DNA from: an uncultured Spartobacteria bacterium
GTDB taxonomy: Bacteria; Verrucomicrobiota; Verrucomicrobiia; Chthoniobacterales; Chthoniobacteraceae
Direction: 5' to 3'
DNA length: 38,330 nt
Assembly: GCA_903928175.1 (NCBI GenBank)
Contig: CAIYQA010000180.1
Coordinates: forward strand, 1-38,330
Shown here: positions 36,984 through 38,330 of the stretch, one piece after another
Layout of the letters: each line of letters opens with the position of its first letter
How positions within the stretch are numbered: the first letter of the stretch is position 1
Program-made: the position numbers and the translations under genes
The notes under the pieces: model-generated
What the model was told of the DNA's origin: nothing
Databases searched by the model: none
What the model saw: the letters and a program-made list of their open reading frames with translations, nothing else

Positions 36984-37427
36984 ATGAAACAAACGCCGAA
37001 AGAGATTCTCGATACCATGCTCGGGTGCCTGGGTTTCGTGTGCGAAATCCAGGAGACCGAGGCCGAGAACGGGCTCACGCTCCAGGTTTACACGCCGGAG
37101 AAGGAGTCGCTTATCGGCCACAACGGGCAGACGCTGGATGATTTGCAGTACCTGCTTAACCGGGTGTTGCAGGCGCAGGATGCGACCAGCCCCAAGGTGC
37201 ATGTGGATGTGGAGCATTACCGGGATATGCGCAACGATCTGCTGGTGGCCCGGGTGCTTAAAATTGCGGAATCGGTGCGCAGGACGGGGATGCCTTTTCA
37301 CCTTGAGCCGATGAATTCGTATGATCGGCGGCTGATCCACAACGCCTTCAAGGACGACCCGCAGGTGACGACGTGGAGCCCGCCCGATGACGCCCGCATG
37401 AAGCGGATCACTTTAAAAAAGCGATGA
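36984..37427 (+). CDS. Jag/KhpB-like KH-R3H RNA-binding protein
   Basis: LIGHNGQTLDDLQYLLNRVL, R3H region MNSYDRRLIHNAFKDDPQVTTWS; directly after yidC. Confidence 0.9.
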   Translation: MKQTPKEILDTMLGCLGFVCEIQETEAENGLTLQVYTPEKESLIGHNGQTLDDLQYLLNRVLQAQDATSPKVHVDVEHYRDMRNDLLVARVLKIAESVRRTGMPFHLEPMNSYDRRLIHNAFKDDPQVTTWSPPDDARMKRITLKKR

Positions 37428-38287
37428 TCAATTCCGACACCATCTGGCGCGATCTGAGCGCGGTGCGTGAAAAGGCCCCGCTGGTTCATAATATCACCAA
37501 TTTTGTGGTCATGAATGTGACCGCCAATGCGCTGCTGGCGCTCGGGGCCTCGCCGATTATGGCGCATGCCACCGGGGAACTTGACGAACTCCTGGGGATT
37601 GTCTCGGCGCTGGTGCTCAACATCGGCACGCTGGATGCCTGCTGGATCGAGAGCATGGGAACGGCGGCCGCTGCTGCGGGCAAACGCGGGGTTCCGATTG
37701 TCCTCGACCCGGTGGGCGCGGGCGCGTCGCGCTTGCGCACGGAGACTTCCCTCCGGCTGATCCAGATTCAGCGCCCGGCGATTCTCCGCGCCAACCCCTC
37801 GGAAATCCTGGCGCTCGCAGGTGCCTCTGGAGCCACCAAAGGCGTGGATAGCCTGCACCGCCCCGAAGAAGCCGGGGAAGCCGCACGCCGCCTGGCGAAG
37901 CAATGGGGTTGTGTGGTGGTCGCGAGTGGCGCCACGGATTTTCTCACGGATGGCACGACCGATGTACGCATATCGGGGGGTACAGCGATGATGCCGCGTA
38001 TCACCGGAATGGGTTGCACCTCCACCGCATTGGTGGGGGCGTTCGCGGCCGTATCCGCTTCGCCGTTGCAGGCGGCTGCGGCGGGGATGGCGGTGATGAA
38101 GGTCGCTGCGGAAATGGCGGCGGAAAAGGCCTCCGGTCCCGGCACACTGCAAGTCCACTTTTTGGATGCCCTGCACAACCTTACGCAGGACGATTTTGTG
38201 CGGCGGTTGGGTGCAGTTAAAGATGGTGGGGCTCTCGTATTGAGCGCCAAAGGCGCGGCGGCATACCAGCCTAGGGCGAAGCCCTAG
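37424..38287 (+). CDS. thiM: Hydroxyethylthiazole kinase
   Basis: PLVHNITNFVVMNVTANALLALGASPIMAHA, GCTSTALVGAF; ATGA overlap with jag. Confidence 0.95.
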   Translation: MINSDTIWRDLSAVREKAPLVHNITNFVVMNVTANALLALGASPIMAHATGELDELLGIVSALVLNIGTLDACWIESMGTAAAAAGKRGVPIVLDPVGAGASRLRTETSLRLIQIQRPAILRANPSEILALAGASGATKGVDSLHRPEEAGEAARRLAKQWGCVVVASGATDFLTDGTTDVRISGGTAMMPRITGMGCTSTALVGAFAAVSASPLQAAAAGMAVMKVAAEMAAEKASGPGTLQVHFLDALHNLTQDDFVRRLGAVKDGGALVLSAKGAAAYQPRAKP

Positions 38288-38330
38288 GTTCTCTAGCAAC
38301 AGGCGGTTAGGGCTGAAGGCCCGCACCATA
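38243..38330. repeat. Hairpin repeat spanning thiM C-terminus
   Basis: GCGCC-AAA-GGCGC (38243-38255), CCTAGGGC-GAA-GCCCTAGG (38270-38288), further GGGCTGAAGGCCC; thiM TAG lies inside the second stem. Confidence 0.75.

Noticed and set aside
36567-37427. 286-aa ORF
   Set aside because: Upstream part is out-of-frame yidC; Jag begins at 36984.
37400-37440. TPP riboswitch upstream of thiM
   Set aside because: thiM overlaps jag by 4 bp, leaving no leader; no THI-box pattern seen.
1-38330. tRNA/rRNA genes or prophage
   Set aside because: No tRNA cloverleaf, rRNA or phage structural/integrase signature recognised by reading; tRNAscan/Infernal could not be run.

Overview
The window looks like a chromosomal segment from a GC-rich Gram-negative bacterium, probably Verrucomicrobia/PVC-like (inferred from the large GreA fusion, gene complement and intergenic repeats; not verified). 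Most of it is housekeeping genes: lptE/bamD-like, tgt, fabD, a SWIM-SNF2 helicase, a SulP transporter, dgt, exoD, greA-like, ABC-F, yqeY-like, ispD, an M16 peptidase, tlyA, nadK, a PTS IIA domain, cobA-hemD, livHMGF, rpmH-rnpA-yidD-yidC-jag and thiM. Accessory content worth attention: (i) a minus-strand cluster coding for a short Hsp70, a J-like/FGE-fold fusion without the expected cysteine pair, and an ankyrin-L,D-transpeptidase fusion; (ii) a compact BglII/BstYI-like endonuclease plus MT-A70 methyltransferase pair between livF and rpmH; (iii) a very dense set of intergenic repeats. The repeats comprise several unrelated 8- or 9-bp short-period arrays, usually arranged as inverted pairs. There is also a multi-hairpin element (CTCGTTCCCAAGCT...AGCTTGGGAACGAG) with two full copies and one half copy, whose stems vary in a compensatory way. 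Two small genes missing from the ORF track were recovered: rpmH (57 aa) and a 38-aa lipoprotein.
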